A stretch of DNA of 64,000 bases from CALESS01 sp964405455 (GTDB taxonomy: Bacteria; Chloroflexota; Anaerolineae; Anaerolineales; Anaerolineaceae). Positions 1-7,406 of the stretch are shown in pieces. Below the pieces are notes generated by a model that ran no database searches, was not told the origin of the DNA, and saw nothing but the letters and a program-made list of their open reading frames with translations. Position numbers and translations under genes: made by a program. Every line of letters begins with the position of its first letter. The stretch's first letter is position 1. Location: assembly GCA_964405455.1 (NCBI GenBank), contig CAYOOA010000002.1, positions 44,461 through 108,460 on the forward strand, read 5' to 3'.

Positions 1-578
1 TGGGTTAAGCCCAGGGCCAGGCCGGCCAATGCGCAAGCCAGCCATTGACCCTGGCGGGCCCATCTCCAGGCAATCAAAATAAGCAGCAGCGCCAGGGAAT
101 GCGGATAAGGTGCATAAAAGTAAAAGGAGGTCGGAAAGAGCACAACCGCCAACCCGGTTGCCAGCAGGTACTCCCGCCCTAGCAGGTTTTCTACTTCTTC
201 AAGGATCAAGGCCAGGGCCAACAGGAACGCCAGGTTACCGACCAATACAAGAGCCACCAGGGGATGCATCCCCATCCAAAAGAGCGGCCGCGCCAGCAGG
301 GGATAAAGCGGGAAGAAGGCGCTTAATTGCGGCAGGGCATGATAGCCCTGCTGAACAATCACGTCATAATACACACCGTCCCAGCGCAGCCAGGCGCCGA
401 ACAACCAGCCCAGCCAGCCGTGATTGATCGGTTGCAGGGTGTAATAGTGGCTGTCCGTGAGCGGCAGCAGGCCGTTTGCAGAAAGCACCCCGCTTAATGC
501 CCACAGCAGCAGGCGCATCCCCAACCAGAGGATGAACGCGAGCCGCCAGGCATACGGGATGCGCTTCCAGATCTTCAT
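1..578 (-). CDS. PIG-V-like membrane mannosyltransferase, C terminus beyond window edge
   Basis: The minus-strand frame opens with ATG at 578 (MKIWKRIPYAWRL) and stays open to base 1, so only about 192 N-terminal residues are present. The translation closely parallels the next gene: WLGMRLLLWALS, WLRWDGVYYDVI, FPLYPLLARPL and NPLVAL/HPLVAL-type segments recur in the same order. The RWDG motif followed by a PLYPLL segment is typical of the PIG-V/GPI mannosyltransferase 2-like GT-C family, which uses a polyprenyl-phosphate sugar donor at the membrane. At least four hydrophobic segments are visible. It is last in operon A and lies 38 bp after its paralogue, suggesting tandem duplication. Family assignment is by motif only; the sugar and acceptor are unknown. 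Confidence 0.75.
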   Translation of the reverse strand, partial: MKIWKRIPYAWRLAFILWLGMRLLLWALSGVLSANGLLPLTDSHYYTLQPINHGWLGWLFGAWLRWDGVYYDVIVQQGYHALPQLSAFFPLYPLLARPLFWMGMHPLVALVLVGNLAFLLALALILEEVENLLGREYLLATGLAVVLFPTSFYFYAPYPHSLALLLILIAWRWARQGQWLACALAGLALGLT

Positions 579-616
579 GCTGCCAAACCTTTTTGACTGC
601 TCATGCTTAGTACCGC

Positions 617-1914
617 CTAGGCCACAAAAACCCACGAGAGATACATGCTGCATAAAATCAAATTGACCGCCGCCAGGCTGAAGAACGCCAGCGCGCTCCA
701 CCAGCGCCTGGAGTACAGCCAGACTCCCAATGCCATGAATACCGGAAAGCTTAACAGGAAGTAACGAATGAAACTACCCATGGGGTGATCCGGCACGGTG
801 AAGGAAACCAGGTAAAGCAGCAGGCCGGCCTGGTAGATGGCCAGTTCGACCTGTCTTTGGCGGATCAGCCAGATGACAACCACCACCGCCAGAACGATGA
901 TAAGAGCCTTGAGGATGGAAAGCGGATTCCCACTGGTGATGGATTGAAAGAGCTGAAAAAAGCTGGCCAGGGAATTGAAAACCGAGGTCTTCCAATAATT
1001 TTTCAGAATATCCACATACGGGATCAAGCCTACAGCTTCCCGCCAGGCAAGGAACAACGCGACCCCGGCAAATGGCATCAACGGGACAGCCAGGTTCAAC
1101 CAGGCATACCTGGATTTTGCTTTTCTCAGCCATCCAATCACGCAGACGGCCAGGAGAATCGCCAAAGGCAGGATGCTTGGATGCGTCAAACCGCTCAGCA
1201 AGCCGGTTACCGCTGCCGCCACCCATTTTCCACGCNNNNNNNNNNNNNNNNNNNNNNNNNNNNNNNNNNNNNNNNNNNNNNNNNNNNNNNNNNNNNNNNN
1301 NNNNNNNNNNNNNNNNNNNNNNNNNNNNNNNNNNNATGCGTCAAACCGCTCAGCAAGCCGGTTACCGCTGCCGCCACCCATTTTCCACGCCGGGCAAAAC
1401 GATAACTGAGCAGAACCAGGAGCAGCGCCAGCGACATGGGAAACGGCGCATAGAAGAAAAACGCTCCCGGGAAAACCAGCAGTGCCAGGCCGGCCGGCAG
1501 CATATACCGGCTGCCGAACAGGTCGCGCACTTCCGCAAGAAAGACCACCAACGCTGCCAGCAGCGCCAGGTTGCCCACCAGGAGGAGGGCTACCAGCGGA
1601 TGAATTCCAAGGAAGGCCAGGGGCCTGGCCAGCAGCGGATACAAAGGCCAAAAGGCGCTGATGCTGGGCGTGGCTGCGTAGCCCTGGGTCAGCAGCAGGT
1701 AGTAGAAACCGCCGTCCCAGCGCATCCAGATGCCAAATAAGGCCCCGGGCAAGCCGCTGGTGAGAGCCACGGGTGCTTCCGGAAAAGGGGACTGGAGCGA
1801 GATAAAACCACTGTAAAAGAGAAACGCGCTCAATGCCCACAGCAACAGGCGCATACCCAGCCAGAGCAGGAAGCCCAGCCGCCAGGTTTCGGGAATGCGC
1901 CGCAGACCTTTCAT
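617..1914 (-). CDS. PIG-V-like membrane mannosyltransferase (interrupted by artefactual gap)
   Basis: Start ATG at 1914 (MKGLRRIPETWRL) overlaps the stop of the upstream reductase gene (ATGA). The N-terminal half has MRWDGGFYYLLLTQGY and FWPLYPLLARPLAF, the PIG-V type GT-C signature, and the whole protein is strongly hydrophobic with about ten spans. An N gap splits the frame. Removing 100 N plus one 55-bp duplicate (155 bp) joins LLSGLTH to PSILPLA in one frame and gives a 380-residue protein ending SMYLSWVFVA. It probably transfers a sugar from a polyprenyl-phosphate donor to a surface glycan outside the membrane. It is the second-last gene of operon A, next to a closely related tandem copy. 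Substrate not determinable. Confidence 0.8.
1181..1390. repeat. Assembly gap flanked by exact 55-bp duplicate
   Basis: Bases 1181-1235 and 1336-1390 are identical (55 bp) and flank exactly 100 N. Collapsing to one copy restores the 380-residue frame of the membrane transferase. This is the pattern left when two contigs that overlap by one k-mer (k=55) are scaffolded with a default gap. It is not a biological repeat. Confidence 0.93.
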
Positions 1915-2834
1915 CCAATCACCCCATAATCATGGATCCGTTCCGGGTAACCGGCCGTGTAGAGTTCATGAAAGCGTTGGATCCCAGTCTGGATGCCCGG
2001 CAGGGGGCGGCCGAGCGCCGTAGCCAGCTTTTCCGTGCTCAACGTCAGGTTCGGGGAACGCCGGGCGGTCAATCCGCCTTCCTTCCAGGAAGTAGGCGAG
2101 ATTAAGCTGCCGTCCAACCCAAACTGCCTGGCAACGGCCATACCGAAATCATACTTGCTGATGCATTCCGAACTAACGGTGTGATAAATTCCGCTCAAAC
2201 CTTTTTGCACCATTTCCAGCAGCAAATCGGCCAGGTCATTCACCAGCAGCGGGCAAAAGAACACATCTGTGAATCCGCGCACCGGCCGGTTGGCAGAAAG
2301 GTTGTTGAAGAAGAACTCGGCCAGGCTGCGCTGACCGCCCAGGCTCCAGCCATAGAAGTTAACCCGCGCGACCAACGCCTGGGGATTGGCCTGCAGTACG
2401 GCCTGCTCGCCCTCCAACTTGGTACGGGCATACACGCTGAGTGGATTGGGTGCATCCTCCTCGGTGTACCTGCCACGCTCGCCGTCAAACACGGCATCCG
2501 TGGAGATGTGCAGCATGCGCGCGCCAAGGAAGGACGCGTAATCCGCCAGGGCTCCCGGCAGCCAGGTGTTGATGCGGGCAGCCCGGGCGGGCGCTTTTTC
2601 GCAATCCTCCAGGTTGGCCATGGCTGCACAATGGATGATCCAATCCGGGCGGGAGAAGGCGATCACGTGTTCCAGCGCCTCCGGTGCACCCAGGTCTGCG
2701 TTCAGCACTTCAAAGGGCACATTCACCAGGCTGTTGTGATAGACCACGCCAACCACTTCGTGCTGCCGGCTGGCCTGCAATGCCAGGTTCAATCCCAGCA
2801 GGCCGCTCACACCGGTGACCAGGATGCGCGCCAT
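1911..2834 (-). CDS. RmlD-like NAD(P)-dependent sugar reductase/epimerase
   Basis: A 307-residue extended-SDR protein. The Rossmann motif VTGVSGLLG is at residues 6-14. The RmlD hallmark STDAVFDG lies mid-protein and the catalytic pair is in YARTK (YxxxK). The family includes dTDP-4-dehydrorhamnose reductase, the last step of dTDP-L-rhamnose synthesis, and related 6-deoxysugar reductases. No rmlA, rmlB or rmlC is in the window, so rhamnose is plausible but not proven; a methionine adenosyltransferase beta-like or other deoxysugar reductase remains possible. It lies 15 bp after the GT-B gene and overlaps the next gene by 4 bp, so it is co-transcribed in operon A and probably supplies a deoxysugar for the exported polysaccharide. 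Confidence 0.75.
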   Translation of the reverse strand: MARILVTGVSGLLGLNLALQASRQHEVVGVVYHNSLVNVPFEVLNADLGAPEALEHVIAFSRPDWIIHCAAMANLEDCEKAPARAARINTWLPGALADYASFLGARMLHISTDAVFDGERGRYTEEDAPNPLSVYARTKLEGEQAVLQANPQALVARVNFYGWSLGGQRSLAEFFFNNLSANRPVRGFTDVFFCPLLVNDLADLLLEMVQKGLSGIYHTVSSECISKYDFGMAVARQFGLDGSLISPTSWKEGGLTARRSPNLTLSTEKLATALGRPLPGIQTGIQRFHELYTAGYPERIHDYGVIG

Positions 2835-2849
2835 ACTAATTCCTCCAAC

Positions 2850-4451
2850 CTACTCGATCTTTGACCAATCCAGCGGTTCTCCCGCCAGGTAACGGAAAGT
2901 GGACTCGTACCGTGCCCGACCTTCCGGGCTGAGTACCTGCGCCATGGAGTGCTTGTCATAATCCGCCCACAGGCGGTCCAGGTGCCAGGGATACGGGCGG
3001 GGAAATTCGAAGAAGAACCGATAGGCATACATCCAGGCGCGTTCCACCTGGGTCCGGCCGAGGCGGTGGGCAGCCGGGTTTAGCAGGATCTTGCCCAGCA
3101 CCTGGTAATATTCGCTCCAACTAGCCGGATCATAGGTAAAGCCGCGGTTACGGTAATGGACCTGCCCGGCCACAATCACCGGCAGGCCGTTCATAGCCAT
3201 TTCCATCCCGATGGTGGTGGTGTAAGCCAGCCCAAGCACGGCAATCTCGACGATATCGTAGGAGTTGATCTTCTCACGCGGGCCAATTACGTGCACGTTT
3301 TCCGGCAATTCCGGCAGCACCTGGCGGATGACATCCACCATGGAAGGTCCGTAGGTCAGCTGTTCGCCGGGGTGCACCCGCACCACCAATTGCACATCCG
3401 GGCGCCCGGCAAAATACAGCACGGTCTGCTGGATCCATTCGCTCATCGAGCGGCTGAAAACCTGGCGGCCCAACGTGACCGAATCACCGAGCACGTTGGT
3501 AGCCAGCAGCACCACCGGGCGCTGATCCAACCCGACCCGGGCGCGGATTTGTTCGCCGCCCTGGGAGGGTGCCCCCTGCCACTGGCGCTCAAAGTTTTCC
3601 CACTTGACGCCGTGCTGGCGGGCCTGGTACTGGGCGCGGATGCGGTTAAATTGTTCTTCAGTGAACGGCAAATCTTTACGCACCGCCCACAGGTCATCCG
3701 TATCCTGGCGCATCGTCTCGGCGTTTTGGGCCAGCCAGGTGCGGTCGCGCTGTTCATCGTATTCATAAGTGACTGCATCCATCCCGAGCAGGCGGGCAAT
3801 TTGATACACCACCCCATATTCCAGGATGGTGCCGTTCGGGACGATTACCGTATCGGGCCGGATGCTTTGCAGGTACGGCAGGATCAGCCGGGCAACCGTC
3901 AGATTGCGCTGGTAGCGCAGCTTGTAGACATCCGAATGGGGATCGGCTTCCTCCACTTGCAGGGTGTACTGCGTGTCGTAATCCGTAACCTGGCGGACAA
4001 TTTGCATGATTTCCGGCGCCAGCGGCAGAACGGCCGGTTTAACAGCCAGGAGCGAGTCGCTTTTCATCAAGCGATCGGCCGGCTGCAATACCTGGCGGGT
4101 ATAAAGGTCCTGGCGGCGCAAGTCAAAACGGTTGATGGTTGTGTTCCACTCTCCATGCGGCAGGTAAGCCTGGCGGACTTCATAGCCAAGCGCAGCCAGC
4201 GCCAGACCCATGAGGGTGGTGTTCATCACCCAATGGTGCAGCATGGTGAACAAGACCACTTTCTTCCCGTTGGGCTGGGCCTGAACGGCTGCCGCCTGCT
4301 CCACAATGGTGGGCAGGCGCTTTTCCAATTCATCCAGGCGGTAACGGGTCTTCAGTCCCTGGCCTGGCTTGCGCAAAACCCAGTACAACTCCGCGGAGAG
4401 GGGGAGTTCGCCCAAAAAATCTTTCAGCGTATCTTTATCAGATGGTTTCAT
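2850..4451 (-). CDS. GT-B glycosyltransferase, capsule-synthesis type (paralogue 1)
   Basis: A soluble 533-residue protein without signal or membrane segment. It has the same length as, and matches throughout, the protein at 22887-24488. Shared blocks include FDLRRQDLYT, WLAQNAETMRQDTDDLW, LLATNVLGDSVTLGRQ, SRSMSEWIQQT, FAGRPDVQLVVRVHPGE and TTTIGMEMAMNGLPVIVAG. The VHPGE and T-x-G-x-E-x-A-x-x-G-x-P-V pair is the C-terminal donor-site arrangement of GT-B enzymes such as capsule polysaccharide synthesis (KpsC/KpsS-like) transferases. The start ATG at 4451 overlaps the stop of the Wzt-like gene. Likely cytoplasmic, adding a sugar to the chain exported by the adjacent ABC-2 transporter. Donor and linkage are unknown. 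Confidence 0.7.
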   Translation of the reverse strand: MKPSDKDTLKDFLGELPLSAELYWVLRKPGQGLKTRYRLDELEKRLPTIVEQAAAVQAQPNGKKVVLFTMLHHWVMNTTLMGLALAALGYEVRQAYLPHGEWNTTINRFDLRRQDLYTRQVLQPADRLMKSDSLLAVKPAVLPLAPEIMQIVRQVTDYDTQYTLQVEEADPHSDVYKLRYQRNLTVARLILPYLQSIRPDTVIVPNGTILEYGVVYQIARLLGMDAVTYEYDEQRDRTWLAQNAETMRQDTDDLWAVRKDLPFTEEQFNRIRAQYQARQHGVKWENFERQWQGAPSQGGEQIRARVGLDQRPVVLLATNVLGDSVTLGRQVFSRSMSEWIQQTVLYFAGRPDVQLVVRVHPGEQLTYGPSMVDVIRQVLPELPENVHVIGPREKINSYDIVEIAVLGLAYTTTIGMEMAMNGLPVIVAGQVHYRNRGFTYDPASWSEYYQVLGKILLNPAAHRLGRTQVERAWMYAYRFFFEFPRPYPWHLDRLWADYDKHSMAQVLSPEGRARYESTFRYLAGEPLDWSKIE

Positions 4452-5707
4452 CGATCCAGGACCTCAATCTTCCAATCCAGGCGCGGGCGGACCAAACCCA
4501 GGCGCGTTTCCGGCCACTGGGTTCCGGCTGCACCGGCTGCATCCACATTAAAAGTCAGGGCTTGTTCATCCTGGAAGTAACGCCGGATTTTATACGATCC
4601 TGCGTTCATCCCCAGCGCATAACGACCTTCGTTCAAAGTATCCGCAGCGATGACGCACTGCGAAACGTATCGCCCGGCTGGACGGGAGGTGTGTTTCTCA
4701 TACATCGGTGTATCGTCCGTATCGAAGGAGGTGAAGACATATTCGCCGCGTGTGCTCATCAGGTAAATACCCACCCGCAACCCGGTGATGGGGGACTTCA
4801 GTTCATACTCTATCTCCACCGTCATCGGCTCAACGGAGCGGACAGTATCGGATATCCGCCCGGAGGAATCCCGTACACGCAAGGCCAGCGGGATAAAGGG
4901 GTAGGCATCCGCGGGAACTTCCTCGGCATCCCAGGTACGCTCGCCCTGCTGTGAAAAGCCCCTGGAAAGGTAGTAATCCACCGCCTCGGCGGTTGGGGCG
5001 CGCAGGGCCAGACGCCCCTTCTCAATCACCAAAGTTTCTTCCGTCAGGCGGAGCACGGCGCTCATGTTGTGGCTGACAAACAGGACGGTGCGGCCCTGGT
5101 GGGCCACGTCGCTCATCTTGCCCAGGCACTTACGCTGAAATTCGGCATCTCCCACGGCCAGGACTTCATCCACCACCAGGATTTCCGGCTCCAGGTGGGC
5201 GGCCACGGCAAACGCCAGGCGCAGGTACATGCCGCTGGAATAACGCTTGACCGGGGTATCAATAAACTGCTCCACTTCGGAAAAGGCGACAATTTCGTCG
5301 AACTTGCGGTCAATTTCAACCTTGTGCATGCCCAGGATGGCGCCGTTGAGGTAGATATTCTCCCGCCCGGTTAATTCCGGGTGGAAGCCCGTACCGACTT
5401 CCAGCAGGCTGCCCACCCGGCCGTGAATTTCGCCGCGGCCTTCGGTGGGGTCTGTTACGCGGGCCAGCAGCTTAAGCAGGGTGCTCTTTCCGGCGCCGTT
5501 ACGCCCGACCACCCCCAGCACCTGGCCCTGGCGCACCTCAAAGGAGACGTTGCGCAGCGCCCAGATACTGCTCGCCGTTGCCCGCTGCCGCCCGATCCAG
5601 CGCAGGTTTTCGACAATTTTATCCCGCAGGGTGGCGTATTGCAGTTGTGCCGCCCCGATGCGGTACTGCTTTCCCAGATTCTCGACTCGAATGGCTATAT
5701 CGCTCAT
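4448..5707 (-). CDS. Wzt-like ATPase of polysaccharide ABC exporter
   Basis: A 419-residue ABC protein. Walker A GRNGAGKST is at residues 68-76, the signature is YSSGM, Walker B is ILVVDEVLAVGD and the switch His is in FVSHN. The motif order and the VLAVGDAEFQ segment are typical of TagH/Wzt/KpsT polysaccharide and teichoic-acid exporters. About 150 residues follow the ATPase (from about 270); they look like the Wzt C-terminal beta-sandwich, which in O9a/O12-type systems recognises the modified end of the glycan. It overlaps the permease gene upstream and the GT-B gene downstream by 4 bp each. The C-terminal domain implies export of a finished, end-marked polysaccharide. Confidence 0.9.
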   Translation of the reverse strand: MSDIAIRVENLGKQYRIGAAQLQYATLRDKIVENLRWIGRQRATASSIWALRNVSFEVRQGQVLGVVGRNGAGKSTLLKLLARVTDPTEGRGEIHGRVGSLLEVGTGFHPELTGRENIYLNGAILGMHKVEIDRKFDEIVAFSEVEQFIDTPVKRYSSGMYLRLAFAVAAHLEPEILVVDEVLAVGDAEFQRKCLGKMSDVAHQGRTVLFVSHNMSAVLRLTEETLVIEKGRLALRAPTAEAVDYYLSRGFSQQGERTWDAEEVPADAYPFIPLALRVRDSSGRISDTVRSVEPMTVEIEYELKSPITGLRVGIYLMSTRGEYVFTSFDTDDTPMYEKHTSRPAGRYVSQCVIAADTLNEGRYALGMNAGSYKIRRYFQDEQALTFNVDAAGAAGTQWPETRLGLVRPRLDWKIEVLDR

Positions 5708-6564
5708 ACCATATCCGCAAAGGTTTTTTCCATGCGCCGGAAGTAATACAGGCCGCTGATGAATAGCAGCACCACCACCCCGCTGGAAATCGCCAGGGTG
5801 ATATCCGGTGGATTGGCTCCCAGCAAAGCCCAGCGAAAGCCCTGGATGATGCCTGCCAGGGGATTCAAGCTGTAAATGATTTTCCAGGTGGGGCTGGTGA
5901 TCAGGCTGGCTGAATAACCCACCGGGGAAGCGTACATCCAGATGTTAACCAGGAAGGGGATCATCTGCTGGACATCCCGGTATTGCACATTCAGGGCCGA
6001 AAGCCAGAGGCCAACCGAGAGCGCCGTCAACAGGGCCAGCAAGGCCAGCGGAAAGATCCATAACATTTTCCAGGTGAACGGTATGCTGTAATACAGCATC
6101 ATGCCGAACAGGATCAGGACGGAAACGCCAAAATCCACCGCACCGGCCAGCACGGAAGATAGCGGGATGGCCAGGCGGGGGAAGTACACTTTGGTCAGCA
6201 AATTGGCATTGCCCACCAGGCTGGTTCCCGAACGCTGCAAACCACCGGCAAAAAGGTGCCAGGGCAGTTGGGCAGCCAGCACAAACAGGGGCGTGGGGAT
6301 GTTGTTATCCGTGGGCAGCTTGAACAGACCGCCGAAGATCACAGTGAAAACCACCATCGTCAACACGGCCTGGATGACCACCCACAAAATACCCAGGGCT
6401 GCCTGCTTGTAACGGACCTTGATATCCCGCCAGATGAGGAAGTAGATCAATTCGCGATACTGCCACAGCTCGCGTAGATTCAAGCTCACCCACCCACGGG
6501 AAGGCTTCAAGTGAACGACCGGCATGGCCGGCCGCGGGGTGACGGACTTCGCTTCGCTCGTCAT
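5704..6564 (-). CDS. Wzm-like permease of polysaccharide ABC exporter
   Basis: A 286-residue ABC-2 type membrane protein with six hydrophobic segments after a cytoplasmic N terminus. REELIYFLIWRDIKVRY-like text (here LWQYRELIYFLIWRDIKVRYK) and the GILWVVIQ segment are characteristic of TagG/Wzm/KpsM permeases, as is the ASPVGYSASL segment near the fifth span. It pairs with the ATPase encoded immediately downstream (4-bp overlap) to flip lipid-linked polysaccharide across the membrane. Its start overlaps the stop of the regulator gene by 4 bp, so regulator, permease and ATPase are translationally coupled. Confidence 0.92.
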   Translation of the reverse strand: MTSEAKSVTPRPAMPVVHLKPSRGWVSLNLRELWQYRELIYFLIWRDIKVRYKQAALGILWVVIQAVLTMVVFTVIFGGLFKLPTDNNIPTPLFVLAAQLPWHLFAGGLQRSGTSLVGNANLLTKVYFPRLAIPLSSVLAGAVDFGVSVLILFGMMLYYSIPFTWKMLWIFPLALLALLTALSVGLWLSALNVQYRDVQQMIPFLVNIWMYASPVGYSASLITSPTWKIIYSLNPLAGIIQGFRWALLGANPPDITLAISSGVVVLLFISGLYYFRRMEKTFADMV

Positions 6565-7046
6565 TCGCCTCCGTCGGAAAGATCAAAGATTAAATTCACC
6601 TGTAGGCCGCCTACCTGCAGGACGGGCGCGCTGCCGTCCAGGACAATCTCCACGCCCTGCTCCAGGCAGGTCAGGCGGCAGACCTCGGCCACATCCCCCT
6701 CCCCCTCCAGGCGGATTTGATGGAAGCCCATCTGGCGCGCCTCTCCCAGTAGTTCGATCACGTGGCTGCGGGTCTTGCGGTACAGGCTGAAAGAGTTTTG
6801 AATATAAAGGAAAGTCAGGCGGGCGCGCAGGGCAATGCCTTCCGGCGTGATGATGTACTTGAGCTTGTGGCGTTGGGCGCGCTTGACCTTGACATATCCC
6901 TTGGCAATCAAGCGTTTGAGGTGCCAGTTGACCGTGCCGACCGCCACGCCCAACTGGGCAGCCAGGCTGGCCTGGGTGGCATCCGGGTCATCGGTTATTT
7001 GGTTGAGCAGGTCAAGATCGCGGCTGGTTTCTTCCAGGGTATTCAT
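6561..7046 (-). CDS. MarR/EPS-type winged-helix regulator of operon A
   Basis: A 161-residue protein, first gene of operon A. Residues about 10-95 form a winged helix: TQASLAAQLGVAVGTVNWHL is the helix-turn-helix and KRAQRHKLKYIITPEGIALR the wing. It resembles the short EPS-associated MarR-like regulators found at the head of exopolysaccharide clusters, but has an extra C-terminal region of about 65 residues (IRLEGEGDVAEVCRLTCLEQ) that may bind a ligand. A close paralogue heads operon B at 25491-25967, and both sit behind near-identical promoters. ATG at 7046 is preceded by GGAG (GGAGCTGAATG). Likely a local, probably autogenous, regulator of surface-glycan genes; effector unknown. Confidence 0.8.
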   Translation of the reverse strand: MNTLEETSRDLDLLNQITDDPDATQASLAAQLGVAVGTVNWHLKRLIAKGYVKVKRAQRHKLKYIITPEGIALRARLTFLYIQNSFSLYRKTRSHVIELLGEARQMGFHQIRLEGEGDVAEVCRLTCLEQGVEIVLDGSAPVLQVGGLQVNLIFDLSDGGE

Positions 7047-7070
7047 TCAGCTCCAATATTCAACGGCTGA

Positions 7071-7099
7071 ATTATACACCCCCTGTGCTTTAAAGGCAA
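7071..7099 (-). promoter_or_regulatory. Sigma-70-type promoter of operon A
   Basis: On the minus strand TTGCCT (7099-7094) is followed by exactly 17 bp and TATAAT (7076-7071). Directly downstream is a short inverted repeat, TTCAgccgTTGAA, then GGAG and the ATG of the regulator. The promoter of operon B has the same layout, including the TATAATTCA and CGTTGAATATTG segments, and the same 17-bp spacing. The -35 box lies inside one arm of the 28-bp palindrome. Confidence 0.7.
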
Positions 7100-7292
7100 A
7101 GGGAACCGATCGGTTCCCTTTGCTGATTGCGCAGATANNNNNNNNNNNNNNNNNNNNNNNNNNNNNNNNNNNNNNNNNNNNNNNNNNNNNNNNNNNNNNN
7201 NNNNNNNNNNNNNNNNNNNNNNNNNNNNNNNNNNNNNCTGTGCTTTAAAGGCAAAGGGAACCGATCGGTTCCCTTTGCTGATTGCGCAGATA
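7083..7292. repeat. Assembly gap flanked by exact 55-bp duplicate
   Basis: Bases 7083-7137 and 7238-7292 are identical and flank 100 N. The 55-bp overlap contains the perfect palindrome described separately, which may be why the assembly graph broke here. Only one copy is likely to exist in the genome. Confidence 0.92.
7096..7123. promoter_or_regulatory. Perfect 28-bp palindrome overlapping operon A -35 box
   Basis: The half-site GCAAAGGGAACCGA is followed directly by its exact reverse complement, with no spacer. On the operon A strand the palindrome ends in the TTGC of the -35 box. A perfect even palindrome without spacer, next to a gene for a presumably dimeric winged-helix regulator, suggests an operator. 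No T-tract follows on either strand, which argues against a terminator. A second copy at 7251-7278 is the duplicate created by the assembly gap. Confidence 0.6.
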
Positions 7293-7314
7293 GGTTTTAA
7301 AAGCCACTCGCACA

Positions 7315-7354
7315 CCCCCCATTCGGGGGGCCACCCCCCCATACGGGGGGCCAC
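7315..7354 (-). terminator. Two tandem 20-bp GC stem-loops after the asparagine-synthase-like gene
   Basis: Two copies of a 20-bp unit lie head to tail: C6-ATTC-G6-CCAC at 7315-7334 and C6-ATAC-G6-CCAC at 7335-7354, with one mismatch in the loop. Each forms a 6-bp all-GC hairpin with a 4-nt loop on either strand. They sit 53 bp past the stop of the minus-strand gene ending at 7407, so a termination or 3'-end stabilising role is likely, although no clear U-run follows. Confidence 0.45.
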
Positions 7355-7406
7355 GCAAAACGATCTTTACGATTGCGCCGGTCTGACGAACGATCCAATA
7401 AAACTG

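Noticed and set aside
3156..4580. A 474-codon plus-strand frame opposite the first GT-B gene
   Set aside because: Antisense shadow in GC-rich DNA; low-complexity, His/Gln-rich composition and no ribosome-binding site.
7315..7354. CRISPR-like array
   Set aside because: Only two 20-bp units without spacers; these are tandem hairpins.
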